Below, piece by piece: positions 32,458 through 41,377 of a stretch of DNA of 64,000 bases. The notes under the pieces were generated by a model. That model searched no databases. It worked only from the letters and a program-made list of their open reading frames with translations, and was not told the origin of the DNA. Position 1 is the stretch's first letter. Each line of letters begins with the position of its first letter. Source of the DNA: Paraburkholderia terricola (GTDB taxonomy: Bacteria > Pseudomonadota > Gammaproteobacteria > Burkholderiales > Burkholderiaceae); contig NZ_FRAB01000039.1 of the NCBI RefSeq assembly GCF_900142195.1, positions 1 through 64,000 on the forward strand, in the 5' to 3' direction. A program made the translations under genes and the position numbers.

Positions 32458-35400
32458 ATGAACCCTCCTAACGTATCCAGTTCGAACCGCGCGCACTCGA
32501 CCGTCGCCACCGACGAAGTCAGCGTCGACACCGCGCCGAACGCCACCTCTCCCGCACGACCGGAGCCGACGCGGCCCGCCACGAGCCGGCGCAACGATAG
32601 TTTCTGGGCGAACATGAAACGCAAGCTCGCGCCGCGGCCCGTCACGATCTCGAACTCGCTGCTCGGCAGCATCACGCGCACGCGGCCCACGCCCGCGCGC
32701 GCGCGCGTCGGGGTGACGCCGGATCAGCGGCATCAGCCCGATCCGAATGCGACGCCGCCCTCGGCCGTCGCGAAGCACAAGCACAACGCCGCCCTCGCGC
32801 TGGCCGGCGCGACGAAGGGCGCGCCGGTCGCGAATATCGTCGGCATAGGCGGCGCGGAAGCCACTGCGGCCCAACTGTTCAATCCCGCTGGACCGGCAGC
32901 GCAACGCCAGCTCCCGCAGGACATCGCCGGCTATTTGCGGCAGCATCTCGGCGCACCTGATGACGCCGATGCAGGGGCGCAACTCGAAGCGTCAGCCCGG
33001 CAGGAACTGGTGCTGCGCCGTCTGCATCAGGCGTTCGGCGCGAACGCCGAGCCCGCGCGCGCGGCGCTCCAGGATCTCACCGGCGCCGAGTCGCTGCTGG
33101 AAGTGCAAGGCGGAGCGTTCGAACTGGCGCGCCGGCTCGCCGCGTCATCGCTCGGCTACGGCGCGTTGAGTGAACTGCGCGGCGGCATCGCGACGGATGC
33201 GGACCCGGTCGCGCGAGCGGTGCGCGACGACGCGACCAAACTGTCGCTGCGCGCGGCCAACGCGTTGATCGCCGCGCTGCCCGAAGGCCATCCGCCTCCC
33301 AGCAACATGGACGACGTGGTGCGCCTCGCTCTCGCCGCGCTCCCCGAGCACGAGCGTCCGACGGGCATCACGGGCGTCCCCGCGCCATTGCGGATGAACG
33401 GCGACGTGAGCGTGCCGGCGAAGGCGCTGATCGCGGCGCTGCAACTCGCCGAGGACCCCGCCGCCGAACCGCAGGGACACCTGAAGTCCGCCTATTTCAC
33501 CTGGCGCTGCGGCTTCACGCACGAGGGACCCGGCACGCCGCTCGCGCGCACCCAGCACCGCCTGATGAAGCTGTCGCGCTATGCGCGGCGCGCGAGCCAG
33601 CCGGGCATGCTCGCCAATCTGAGGCGCATGTTCGGCTTCAACAAGTCGCCGATGTCCGCACTTGCGCTCGGCACCGGCGGCGCGAGCCTGCGCCATCCCG
33701 AGGACGATTTGCAGAAGGCCGACGTGATCTGGCAGTTGGCCGGCGCGCTGGCGGAGCGCGCGCAAACGCGGAGCGCGGGACCGCTCGAGCCGCGCATTGC
33801 CGACGCCGTGCAAGCGGCCACGCTGGAAGCCTGGTATCAGCGCGTGGCGCACAAAGGTTGGCGCGATCAGACGAAGGTGCCGAAGCACATGCGGCACGCG
33901 ATCGCCGCGCGCGCCGCCGCGTTGGCGGGCGTGAGCGAAGGCGAGATCAAGCTCAGTCCGGAATATGCCGCACTGAAATCACGCGCCGGCTCGCGGCTCA
34001 CGACCGATACGCTGACAGGCTTGATCGACCAGTTGGAATCCAGGCAGCCGCGCGAAGCCATCCCGTCCGGCAGACTGCAAATCGTCCCGGAAGAAATGCT
34101 GGACCCAGAGCTGGAAGACATCGCGAACGACCCGCATGAGGCATCCGGCCCGGGCGGCCAGATCGCCGCCTCGCGGGAGAGCGCGGCCTCGACGGCCGCC
34201 AGGCTGAAAACCGCGCTGACGCAACTCAAGACGCTCGAACGAAACGGCGAGGCGTCGCCCGACACGTCCACGCCGCAAACCGTGCTCGATAACTTCAAGC
34301 GCGTGATCACCGAACCGCGCATGACCTACGACGTGCGTCTGTCGGACGGCGGCCAGTTCGGCATCAACACCGGCGTGGCCGAACTGCTCAACTTGCCGGG
34401 CGCGAGCAAGCTGCCGTTCGTGCTCGCCGGGCCCGACGTCAAGGTCATCCACGGCCGCCACGCGATGATCAACGGCGGTTCGTCGGCGAATCACGGGCAA
34501 CTGTTCGTCGGCAGCGATCGACGCTGGGCGTCGCATGCGGGCGTGAGCGCGGCAGGCGGCGTCAATCTGTTTCACAAGAGCTTCCAGGTGATCGGTTCGG
34601 CGCAAGTCCTGCCGGCCGTGTTCGACATGTCGCAGCCGAAGGGCGTGATGGTGCGCGCGCGGCTTCAGCCGACCGGCACGTTGCCGGCCGGGCAGCAGCC
34701 CGCGGGCGAGCCCGACCCGTGGCGCGCGAAGATGCTCGGCGTGATCGACGCGGCAACCGCGAGCGGATCGAACCACGGTCTGCCGCGCGACGCGGGGTCG
34801 ATGTGGGACGCCATTGCTCACTCGTTCTACAAGGACCCGGACGTGTCGGTGAACTGGCTCGACTCCAAGGCGCAATCGCTTTCGACGACGGTCAGCGCGT
34901 CAACCGGTGCCCGTTACGAACACGATGGATACAAGATCGGCCCGTCGCTGCAGGCGGGCGGCACGAAGACCTGGTTCACGCGCACGCGCCGCCAGGAAAC
35001 CGGTCCCTTGAAAGCCGAGTTCGCGGGCAGCAGTAGCTCGCGGATGGCGGCTGCATCGGCGACGCTCGTCGCCGGCCTCGCGCCGCAAGGCAATTTCTCC
35101 GACGAGACCGGCCATGTGAAATCGGTCGTGCTGCCCAATGTCTCGATCGTCGGCTTCGGCACCACGGTGCTGCAATCGGAAACCGGCTCGACATGGCGAA
35201 TCGCCGAGGAAGACGGTCACATCGACGCATCGCTCAGCTATCGCGACACCACCTTCACGAGCATGAAGGAGTTCAAGCGCTATGTGGACAGCCGCCGAGC
35301 CTCCTGGGACGACACGTACAACAGGCAGCCTGCGGGCGCCGCGCAACCCGAGCCGATCGACGAGTATCTCGCGCGCGCCGAGCACGACGCCGACCGCGGC

Positions 35401-35745
35401 AATCAGCTCTTTGCGGAGCGTGTCTGGCTCAAGCCCGACGCCGCGCGCAAGATCAACGTGCTGCGCGAATTGCGCGACGCGGTGGTTCAGCCTGGCGCCA
35501 GGCCGGACGCGCGCGAGGCTGCGGAAATCAACACGCGCAATGCGCAGATCGCCACGCTGCTCGAGGCGGACGACAGTTGGGATAACCGCTTCCTGTACAC
35601 GCTCGAAACGAACGGCACGTCGCGCACGCTCGGACCGAGTTTCCTCGCGACGCTGCAACGCGTCACCGAGGTCTCCCATCCGCGTCAGTTGAGCGTGCTG
35701 CGCGCGGAGCGGCCGGTCGCGCCGCCGGAGCCCGAGGGTTCCTGA
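32458..35745 (+). CDS. large AWR-like type III effector, paralogue of the divergent gene (1095 aa)
   Basis: The product begins MNPPNVSSSNRAHSTVATDE with a Ser/Thr/Pro-rich N terminus. It is recognisably homologous to the 1297-residue neighbour over matched blocks. YFTWRCGFTHEGPGTPLART aligns with LFAWRQAFRSDAPGSPLKQA. GQFGINTGVAELLNLPGASK aligns with ARYGFSTRGLSVSATKGL. QPKGVMVRARL aligns with EPRGVMIRVAR, and DVSVNWLDSKAQS with DISIGWQDGKTKA. The acidic repeat is absent, and the tripeptide is TWR rather than AWR. The ATG at 32458 has no clear ribosome binding site; one at 32329 is also open and would begin upstream of the predicted -10, so I prefer 32458. Function unknown; probably a translocated effector. 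Confidence 0.72.
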   Translation: MNPPNVSSSNRAHSTVATDEVSVDTAPNATSPARPEPTRPATSRRNDSFWANMKRKLAPRPVTISNSLLGSITRTRPTPARARVGVTPDQRHQPDPNATPPSAVAKHKHNAALALAGATKGAPVANIVGIGGAEATAAQLFNPAGPAAQRQLPQDIAGYLRQHLGAPDDADAGAQLEASARQELVLRRLHQAFGANAEPARAALQDLTGAESLLEVQGGAFELARRLAASSLGYGALSELRGGIATDADPVARAVRDDATKLSLRAANALIAALPEGHPPPSNMDDVVRLALAALPEHERPTGITGVPAPLRMNGDVSVPAKALIAALQLAEDPAAEPQGHLKSAYFTWRCGFTHEGPGTPLARTQHRLMKLSRYARRASQPGMLANLRRMFGFNKSPMSALALGTGGASLRHPEDDLQKADVIWQLAGALAERAQTRSAGPLEPRIADAVQAATLEAWYQRVAHKGWRDQTKVPKHMRHAIAARAAALAGVSEGEIKLSPEYAALKSRAGSRLTTDTLTGLIDQLESRQPREAIPSGRLQIVPEEMLDPELEDIANDPHEASGPGGQIAASRESAASTAARLKTALTQLKTLERNGEASPDTSTPQTVLDNFKRVITEPRMTYDVRLSDGGQFGINTGVAELLNLPGASKLPFVLAGPDVKVIHGRHAMINGGSSANHGQLFVGSDRRWASHAGVSAAGGVNLFHKSFQVIGSAQVLPAVFDMSQPKGVMVRARLQPTGTLPAGQQPAGEPDPWRAKMLGVIDAATASGSNHGLPRDAGSMWDAIAHSFYKDPDVSVNWLDSKAQSLSTTVSASTGARYEHDGYKIGPSLQAGGTKTWFTRTRRQETGPLKAEFAGSSSSRMAAASATLVAGLAPQGNFSDETGHVKSVVLPNVSIVGFGTTVLQSETGSTWRIAEEDGHIDASLSYRDTTFTSMKEFKRYVDSRRASWDDTYNRQPAGAAQPEPIDEYLARAEHDADRGNQLFAERVWLKPDAARKINVLRELRDAVVQPGARPDAREAAEINTRNAQIATLLEADDSWDNRFLYTLETNGTSRTLGPSFLATLQRVTEVSHPRQLSVLRAERPVAPPEPEGS

Positions 35746-35770
35746 ACGTTCCTGAACGTTCCTGATCGTT
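35738..35770. repeat. three tandem copies of a 10-bp unit at the effector stop codon
   Basis: GTTCCTGAAC is repeated three times (the last copy GTTCCTGATC), starting within the last codons of the effector gene. The stop codon of the gene lies in the first copy. Confidence 0.75.
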
Positions 35771-35796
35771 GATCGGTTGCCGGTTCACCGGTCATG

Positions 35797-35825
35797 GCGG
35801 CGCCGCGCGTTTCGCGCGGCGCCGC
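35797..35825. repeat. perfect GC-rich hairpin downstream of the AWR-like effector
   Basis: GCGGCGCCGCGCG pairs with CGCGCGGCGCCGC around a TTT loop, giving a 13-bp stem. There is no T-run after it, so it is more likely an mRNA-stabilising or weak terminating structure than a Rho-independent terminator. Confidence 0.6.
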
Positions 35826-35887
35826 ATCGTCTCTCCCCCCGTGGGCTCCTCTGCCCTGCGACGCCATCCCCGCCAATTCGCCGCCAA

Positions 35888-35949
35888 TTCGCCGCCACGC
35901 TTGGTGTTTCGTTTACCGAAACAGCCCGACCCATCGAGTCTCTTACGCT
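35888..35949 (+). promoter_or_regulatory. hrpII-type promoter for the harpin-like gene
   Basis: TTCG at 35888-35891 and 35908-35911 are 16 nt apart. TACGCT at 35944-35949 (YANNNT) follows at 32 nt. The harpin start codon is at 36062. Confidence 0.75.
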
Positions 35950-36061
35950 TGGTTACGGGACGGTTGCCATGCTGCGACCGTCGCGCGGCCACCAGGATTT
36001 CATACGCGCAGCGTGCTCAAGCCGCTGCGCTTCTCTCATCGTCTACTGTAAGAGGCTATTC

Positions 36062-36871
36062 ATGAGCAAGGTTACCAACGACTCGGGCAACAGTGCCATT
36101 CAGGCCGATATCCAGCAACTGGAGTCGGATCTGCAAGGCGGCGGCAAGCTCAGCAACAACGATATCGAGAAGCTGCTCGAACTGATTCTCGCGATCATCG
36201 AACAGAAGCTGGGCGGCAGCTCGCAGAGCGGCAACACGTCCACGGGCGGCGGCGATAACTCGACGCAAGATCCGGGCTCCACACAGGATCCGGGCTCGAC
36301 GCAAGATCCGGGCTCGACCCAGGACCCGAGTTCGACGCAGGATACGTCGGGCGATAACACCGTCGATTCCAGCAACAATTCGAACGACGTGCAAAGCCAG
36401 ATCATGTCGCTGTTGCAGCAGATCCTGAAGATGCTGCAACAGTCGTCGCAAAACGGCCAGGGGCTCGACAAGCAGACCGGACAGATCGTCGATGATCTGC
36501 TCAAGCTGCTGCAACAGATCGAAGGCGCGCAAGGCGGCAACCAGGCCGGCGGCGGCGGCGACCCGAGCAAGGGCGGCGGCGACCAGACCTCGCAGATCCA
36601 GCAGTTGCTGTCCGAAGTGATCCAGTTGTTGCAACAGCTTCAGGGGTCGTCGCAAACCGACGGTTCGAACAGCGGCGACACCGATCCGAACAGCACGAAT
36701 GATCCGAGCACCGATCCGAGCAACACCAGCACGAACGGCACGGACGGCTCGAACAACAACACGAACGGCACGACCGATCCGAGCACGCTCACCAACGAGT
36801 TGCTCAAGCTGCTGTCGCAATTGCTGCCGCTGCTCACCAAGGCGATGAACGAGCAAACGTCGAAGACCTGA
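36062..36871 (+). CDS. harpin-like secreted protein (PopA/HrpZ type)
   Basis: The 269-residue protein has no cysteine, is rich in Gln, Ser, Gly, Asn and Asp, and should be heat-stable. Amphipathic Leu/Gln helices (IMSLLQQILKMLQQSS, IVDDLLKLLQQIEG, LLSEVIQLLQQLQG, LLKLLSQLLPLLTKAM) alternate with disordered Gly/Ser/Asn linkers. This is the harpin pattern. Residues about 67-95 are a hexapeptide repeat (STQDPG). The start at 36062 gives MSKVTNDSGN. The gene has a perfect hrpII promoter and lies at the edge of the hrp cluster, as popA does in Ralstonia. Harpins act outside the bacterial cell and can form membrane pores. I cannot assign it to a specific harpin subfamily. Confidence 0.75.
   Translation: MSKVTNDSGNSAIQADIQQLESDLQGGGKLSNNDIEKLLELILAIIEQKLGGSSQSGNTSTGGGDNSTQDPGSTQDPGSTQDPGSTQDPSSTQDTSGDNTVDSSNNSNDVQSQIMSLLQQILKMLQQSSQNGQGLDKQTGQIVDDLLKLLQQIEGAQGGNQAGGGGDPSKGGGDQTSQIQQLLSEVIQLLQQLQGSSQTDGSNSGDTDPNSTNDPSTDPSNTSTNGTDGSNNNTNGTTDPSTLTNELLKLLSQLLPLLTKAMNEQTSKT
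36260..36343 (+). repeat. 18-bp tandem repeat in the harpin gene (STQDPG units)
   Basis: Four to five copies of an 18-bp unit (TCGACGCAAGATCCGGGC type) encode S-T-Q-D-P-G/S. It is a second 18-bp coding repeat in the same effector region, with a sequence unrelated to the DVHGSE repeat. Confidence 0.8.
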
Positions 36872-36961
36872 AGCACCTTCATCCACTTCGTCGCGCGGCC
36901 TCGCCACGACGCCAGCTAAACGGCCCCGCTCGCGTGGGCCGCGCGCATTGAGGAGCAAACA

Positions 36962-38002
36962 ATGAGTATATTTTCAAAGATCAAGCATGCGTTCCAGCAT
37001 CTTGGCCACGATATCGAGAAGGCTGCGAAGGCAGTCGTGCACGGCGTCGAGCATGTGGCCCACTCGCTGGAGAACGACCTCAAGAAGGTGTTCCAGGATG
37101 CACTGGCAATGACCGAGGCGTTGATGCAGGGCAATCTGAAGCTGGCGATGCAAGACCTGCTGAAGACGGCCGAGGATGTCGGCAAGACGGCGACGGACGC
37201 GGCCACCGCGAGCGCGGAGGCCACGCTCGAGGGTTTGCAGGGACTGCATCTCGGCAAGGGTTTCGACAAGGTGTTGAATAGCGTCGAAAAGGAAGTCGAG
37301 ACCGTCAAGAGCGATGTCAACAAGGGCCTCGATGCCGCGGCGGAGGACCTGGTGTCGTCCGTCGAAGGTGTCGTGTCGGGTTCCGTGAGCGCATTGAAGG
37401 ATCTCGCGCATGGCAACCTCCACGGGATGATGAACGACCTCGCGAAGGTCGGCGAGGATGCGATCCAGGTCGCCGCCGACCTGACGCCCGAAGGGCTGGG
37501 GGCGACTGTCGTGGCCTCGACGCTCGCCGCGGCGCATATCGGCAACGCCCAGCTCGATGAAACCATCGCGGCCGCCATGCATGGCGGCGTCGGCAAGGTC
37601 GTCAAGTCGGTCACCGAACTGGAAGTGGGCCAGGGCGCGCAGAAAGTCGGCGAGAAGCTGATGAGCAGCGGCGGCGACCCCACCACGGCAGCCACCACGG
37701 GCGGCGACGTGCTGGCGCTTGCCTCGATGGTGCCTGGCGGCACCGGCCGGCGCGGTGGACGTCGCGGCTCGGAAGGCTCGCATGAAACCCGTTCGGCGGA
37801 AGGTGAAACACCGAAGAACGGCGGGGCCGACGGGCACGAGCGCGACGGGAAGACCGAAACCAAGACCGACTCCAAGGAAAAAACGGACGACTCGAAGGAG
37901 AAGGAAAAGGACGAGAAGACTCAGCAGGCGGGACCGCCGCCGAACACGCTCGATACGCTGTTGCTCAGTTATCTCGCCGACAACCATCGGCGTATTGCCT
38001 GA
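36962..38002 (+). CDS. alpha-helical protein of unknown function behind the harpin gene
   Basis: The 346-residue protein has a long helical N-terminal two thirds (KHAFQHLGHDIEKAAKAVVH, FQDALAMTEALMQGNLKLAM, EKEVETVKSDVNKGLDAAAE) with alternating Ala/Val/Leu and charged residues. An Ala/Gly-rich stretch follows (EGLGATVVASTLAAAHIGNA). A very hydrophilic tail (RSAEGETPKNGGADGHERDG, DSKEKTDDSKEKEKDEKT) precedes a short C-terminal helix. There is no signal peptide and no cysteine. GAGGAG precedes the ATG. It lies 90 bp after the harpin gene on the same strand without its own hrpII box and is probably in that operon. It could be a secreted helper or translocator, but I do not recognise the family. 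Confidence 0.65.
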   Translation: MSIFSKIKHAFQHLGHDIEKAAKAVVHGVEHVAHSLENDLKKVFQDALAMTEALMQGNLKLAMQDLLKTAEDVGKTATDAATASAEATLEGLQGLHLGKGFDKVLNSVEKEVETVKSDVNKGLDAAAEDLVSSVEGVVSGSVSALKDLAHGNLHGMMNDLAKVGEDAIQVAADLTPEGLGATVVASTLAAAHIGNAQLDETIAAAMHGGVGKVVKSVTELEVGQGAQKVGEKLMSSGGDPTTAATTGGDVLALASMVPGGTGRRGGRRGSEGSHETRSAEGETPKNGGADGHERDGKTETKTDSKEKTDDSKEKEKDEKTQQAGPPPNTLDTLLLSYLADNHRRIA

Positions 38003-38309
38003 CGATAGATAGATAGGGGTTTTCCAGGTCGTAGTAAGAATGCGGCCCGCACATTGTGCGGGCCGCATTCGTTTGGGAAAACGGAAGGCATATTTCGCGG
38101 TATTTACGCGACTGCCGGTTCTACTACCGGTTATGTGATGCTCTCCGACAGGAGAAGCAGGAGCGCCTGATTGTTTATGAAAATCGGTGAAGTCAAAGTA
38201 GTGCATTGCAACGGTTTTGATCGGCCGCAGCGCGAATCTCACGTTCTCGCCGCACGCAATTGATGACGAGCAAGGCATCCACGGCATTGCGCAACACGAG
38301 ACAAGACCA
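38003..38309. other. intergenic region between the helical protein and the DMT transporter
   Basis: It contains the terminator at 38038-38070 and the AT-richer promoter region of the transporter gene. No gene or hrpII box is found. Confidence 0.5.
38038..38070 (+). terminator. strong terminator of the harpin operon
   Basis: GAATGCGGCCCGCAC and GTGCGGGCCGCATTC form a perfect 15-bp stem with an ATT loop, starting 36 bp after the stop codon. Only a short T-run (GTTTG) follows. Confidence 0.8.
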
Positions 38310-39206
38310 ATGAAATACTTCCTGTACATCATCGCCTCGGTCGTCATGCAAGCCTTCTCATACGGCTACGCATCCAGAACAATGGACAGACCGTCGAACC
38401 TGCTATTCGTCATCCTCGCGTTTCTCTCCTGCACGGTCTTTTACTTCTTCCTGGCAAGGAAACAAAAAGAGAGGATCAAGAAAAAAGACATCGCACCATT
38501 GGCGTTATTGAACATAGGGACAGCCGTTGCGTTCGTTGCCTTCTACTCCTCTATTTCCCTCACCCAGGCTTCGGTAGCGAGTCTGGTCGAGGCTGCCGTT
38601 GGCCCGCTGTGGATCGTGATCTTTTCACGATCTTTGCGGAACGGCAGCGGTCAGTGGCGAGAATTGACAGTGGCGACGATCGTCCTGGCGTGCGCGGTTT
38701 TTTCCGCAAAAACGACTATGCAGACGTACACGATTGCAGACGGTCTCGGACTCGCGCTTGCGCTCATGGCGGGCGGCGGCGCGGCACTGGTAGCGATCTG
38801 GTCGCGGAAAGCCGACGCGTTAGGCATTTCGCCTCAACTCATCCTCGCACACCGATTTCACGGCACCTATCTCGTCGCATTGGCTTTGCTCATGTTCCAT
38901 GGCGGCGTGCCTATCGATGCAAGCCATCTCGCGCGCGATTTTCTGATCGCCTGCTTCGGCGTCGTCGGTCCGATGTATCTCCTGCAATTGGGCATGCAGC
39001 GCTGCGAACCGATCGCGACAATGCTATGCCTCAGCGTCGTTCCTCTCGCCACCTATGGATTCGAGCTTGCATTGGGCGGAGCATTCCACTGGAGCACGCT
39101 CCTGTTCCTCTCCTTGGGCGTGACCTGTTCCAGTATGTATCTGATCTTCAAAGGTTCGTTCGAGCGGCGCAATGCAAAGCAAGCGTTAGGGGCAAGCCCA
39201 AACTGA
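38310..39206 (+). CDS. EamA/DMT-family membrane transporter
   Basis: The 298-residue protein has about ten predicted transmembrane helices in two repeated halves (MKYFLYIIASVVMQAFSYGY, FVILAFLSCTVFYFFLA, ALLNIGTAVAFVAFYSSI and so on). The DMT-type sequence SLTQASVASLVEAAVGPLWI is present. The start at 38310 removes a non-conserved extension. DMT proteins export metabolites or amino acids; the substrate is unknown. It lies between the effector block and hrcC, convergent with hrcC, is less GC-rich than its neighbours and has no hrpII box. It may be a passenger gene. Confidence 0.85.
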   Translation: MKYFLYIIASVVMQAFSYGYASRTMDRPSNLLFVILAFLSCTVFYFFLARKQKERIKKKDIAPLALLNIGTAVAFVAFYSSISLTQASVASLVEAAVGPLWIVIFSRSLRNGSGQWRELTVATIVLACAVFSAKTTMQTYTIADGLGLALALMAGGGAALVAIWSRKADALGISPQLILAHRFHGTYLVALALLMFHGGVPIDASHLARDFLIACFGVVGPMYLLQLGMQRCEPIATMLCLSVVPLATYGFELALGGAFHWSTLLFLSLGVTCSSMYLIFKGSFERRNAKQALGASPN

Positions 39207-39281
39207 CCGGCACACCCTTGGCCGGCCCGCCGTACTCAGGCGAGCCCCCACAATCCCACGCGTCTCGCCGAACGCATCGAC

Positions 39282-41366
39282 TCAATGCTTGTCGTCCGAA
39301 GCCGTGCTGACGTTGCCGCCCGCACCGCCCATTCGCCGCGGCGGCAACCCGACGAGTTGCGCGACACGAGCCGCACCAGACTGACCAGGAAGATTCATCG
39401 CACCCGAGGGCGGCGGCGGTGGCGGCGCAAAGCCCGCCCCATCCCCGTTACCGCCAGGCACGCCATCCGCACCACCCGGCGCGCCGTTCGAAGGCCCGCC
39501 CGCCGCCGCCGACAACACCCGCGGCGTCAACAGAAACAGCCGCTGAAACCGCTGTCCCTGATGCTTGCGATAGCGGAACAAGCCGCCTATCAACGGAATC
39601 TTCGAAAGCCCAGGCACCGCCGTTTCGGTGTGATCGTCCTGATCCACCGAATAGCCCGCGATCAGCAGACTGTCGCCCTCGTTGATCAGCGCCTGCGTGT
39701 CGATCGTGCTGTTGCTCACGACCGGCAACTGCCCGACTTGCTGGTCGGTGAGCTTGCCGTCCTCGATATGCACGTCCATGCGAATCTGCTCGCCATTGCC
39801 CGCGCTCACGATCGACGGCAGCACGCGCAGCGACACGCCCGCTGAAACGCTATACAGGTCCGCCGACTGATACCCGGACACCTGCACATAGAAAGTCTGC
39901 TTGTTGTCCATCAGCGCCTCGACATTGTCGAGCGTCTCGACTTTCGGGCTCGCCGTGATGCGCGCCTGGTCGGTCTGCTGCATCGCGCTGATGCGGGTCA
40001 GCAGATAGCGTCCCGCGCCGCCGACCACGGCGGTCAGCACACCGCCCGCCGGCGTCGCCAGCACGCCCGCGGTGGCCGCGTCGAGCGGATTGCCAAAGCC
40101 CTGCGGATTGAGCGAACCGGGGTTGCTGGTCTGCGATTGCTGGCCATTGCCGGTCTGGATGTCGACGTGCCCGGAATGCAGCCGCCAGTCGACGCCGAGT
40201 TCCTGCAACGCGTTGTCCGTGATCTCGATGATGCTGGCGTCGATTTCGAGAATGCCCGGCCGCGTATCGAGCGATTCGATGAGCGTGCCGAACGCGGCCA
40301 TGTTCTCCGCGCGGTCGCGCACCAGGATCGAATTGCTGCGCGAATCCGCCTCGATGGTCGGCGCGCCGCGCGCAGCGGAATTCTGCCTCGCGCGGCCCGC
40401 CGTGGACAGCGCCGTGCCGTTGCCGTCGCGCCCGGAGGCGGGCTCCATGCCGGCATCCGCGATATTCCCGGCAGGCGGCGGCACCGCGCCGTCACCCGAG
40501 CCCGCATACGACTGCGCCGCGCCGAGGCCGGGCAGCGTCGGCAACGGCGGCAGGTGCGAGCCGCCTTGCGTTCGCGTCGCGCCGGTCGTCATGCCGTCGT
40601 CCTGCATCTCGCGCACGCTCGGCACGCGGTAGGCGTCGCGCCGCGCCGGCGGCGGATCGCCGCCCGCGTCGCCGTTGGCGGGCACCCCCTGGCCGTACAG
40701 CGTGCGCAGCAACGACGCGACGCCTCGCACGGTCACGCCGCGGCCGTTGATGGTGATGGTCCGGTCGGTCGCCCATGCGTAGTGCAGCGGAAAGCGTTGC
40801 ACGACCACCTTCGCGCCGGACACCGATTTGTGATCGATCAGATGCGCGACATCGGTCACCAGTTCGACGAAGCGCGGCGGTCCCGACACCACCGCCGTGC
40901 CGGACACGCTGTCGTAGCGCACCGGAAAGCGCGGATCGTCGATCTGCAAGCGCCCCAGCGCGCGCCGCAAGTCCTCGGTGCCCGCGTGGGTCAGACCGAG
41001 CGTCGCGCTGCGGGCTTCGTTGGCGCCGTAGATGCGCAGCACGGAGCCGTCGTAATACCAGAGCACGCCGAACGACTCGGCCATCTGATCGAGAAAGCGC
41101 TGTGGCGCGGCGTTGAACCGGCCCGACACGCTGCCTTCGACATGCGGCGAGATCCACGTCATCACATGCTGGCTCGCGCCGAAATCGCGCAGCACGTCCT
41201 TGAGGTCTTTATGGTCCGCGACGTATTCGAAGCGCGTGCCCTGCCACGCGACACGTTCTGCATGAGCCGGCAACGACGACGCCAGCGCGCCGGCGGCGAC
41301 GAGGGCCGCGCACAGCGTGCGCACACGGAGAGCCGCGCCGCGACGGGCGGAAACGATAGCTTTCAT
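39282..41366 (-). CDS. hrcC: T3SS outer-membrane secretin HrcC (SctC)
   Basis: The 694-residue protein forms the outer-membrane ring of the injectisome. It has a Sec signal peptide (MKAIVSARRGAALRVRTLCA through ASSLPAHA), N0/N1/N3 ring-building domains (for example DPRFPVRYDSVSGTAVVSGP and VEADSRSNSILVRD-like IEADSRSNSILVRDRAENMA) and a secretin domain. The secretin domain contains ITASPKVETLDNVEALMDNK and ends VPGLSKIPLIGGLFRYRKHQ. A Gly/Pro-rich C-terminal tail follows. I start at the ATG at 41366. It is the last gene of the hrpK-to-hrcC operon, 11 bp after hrpB. Order and size fit Ralstonia HrcC. Confidence 0.95.
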   Translation of the reverse strand: MKAIVSARRGAALRVRTLCAALVAAGALASSLPAHAERVAWQGTRFEYVADHKDLKDVLRDFGASQHVMTWISPHVEGSVSGRFNAAPQRFLDQMAESFGVLWYYDGSVLRIYGANEARSATLGLTHAGTEDLRRALGRLQIDDPRFPVRYDSVSGTAVVSGPPRFVELVTDVAHLIDHKSVSGAKVVVQRFPLHYAWATDRTITINGRGVTVRGVASLLRTLYGQGVPANGDAGGDPPPARRDAYRVPSVREMQDDGMTTGATRTQGGSHLPPLPTLPGLGAAQSYAGSGDGAVPPPAGNIADAGMEPASGRDGNGTALSTAGRARQNSAARGAPTIEADSRSNSILVRDRAENMAAFGTLIESLDTRPGILEIDASIIEITDNALQELGVDWRLHSGHVDIQTGNGQQSQTSNPGSLNPQGFGNPLDAATAGVLATPAGGVLTAVVGGAGRYLLTRISAMQQTDQARITASPKVETLDNVEALMDNKQTFYVQVSGYQSADLYSVSAGVSLRVLPSIVSAGNGEQIRMDVHIEDGKLTDQQVGQLPVVSNSTIDTQALINEGDSLLIAGYSVDQDDHTETAVPGLSKIPLIGGLFRYRKHQGQRFQRLFLLTPRVLSAAAGGPSNGAPGGADGVPGGNGDGAGFAPPPPPPSGAMNLPGQSGAARVAQLVGLPPRRMGGAGGNVSTASDDKH

Positions 41367-41377
41367 GGCGGCTCCGC

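Larger units (their letters stand above)
35746..36061. other. intergenic region before the harpin gene
   Basis: It holds the 13-bp GC-rich hairpin (35797-35825), the hrpII promoter and a leader of about 105 nt. No gene is supported; three overlapping shadow frames are open. Confidence 0.5.

Noticed and set aside
35797..35825. Hairpin after the AWR-like gene as an intrinsic terminator
   Set aside because: Strong stem but no T-run on either strand; kept only as a structural repeat.
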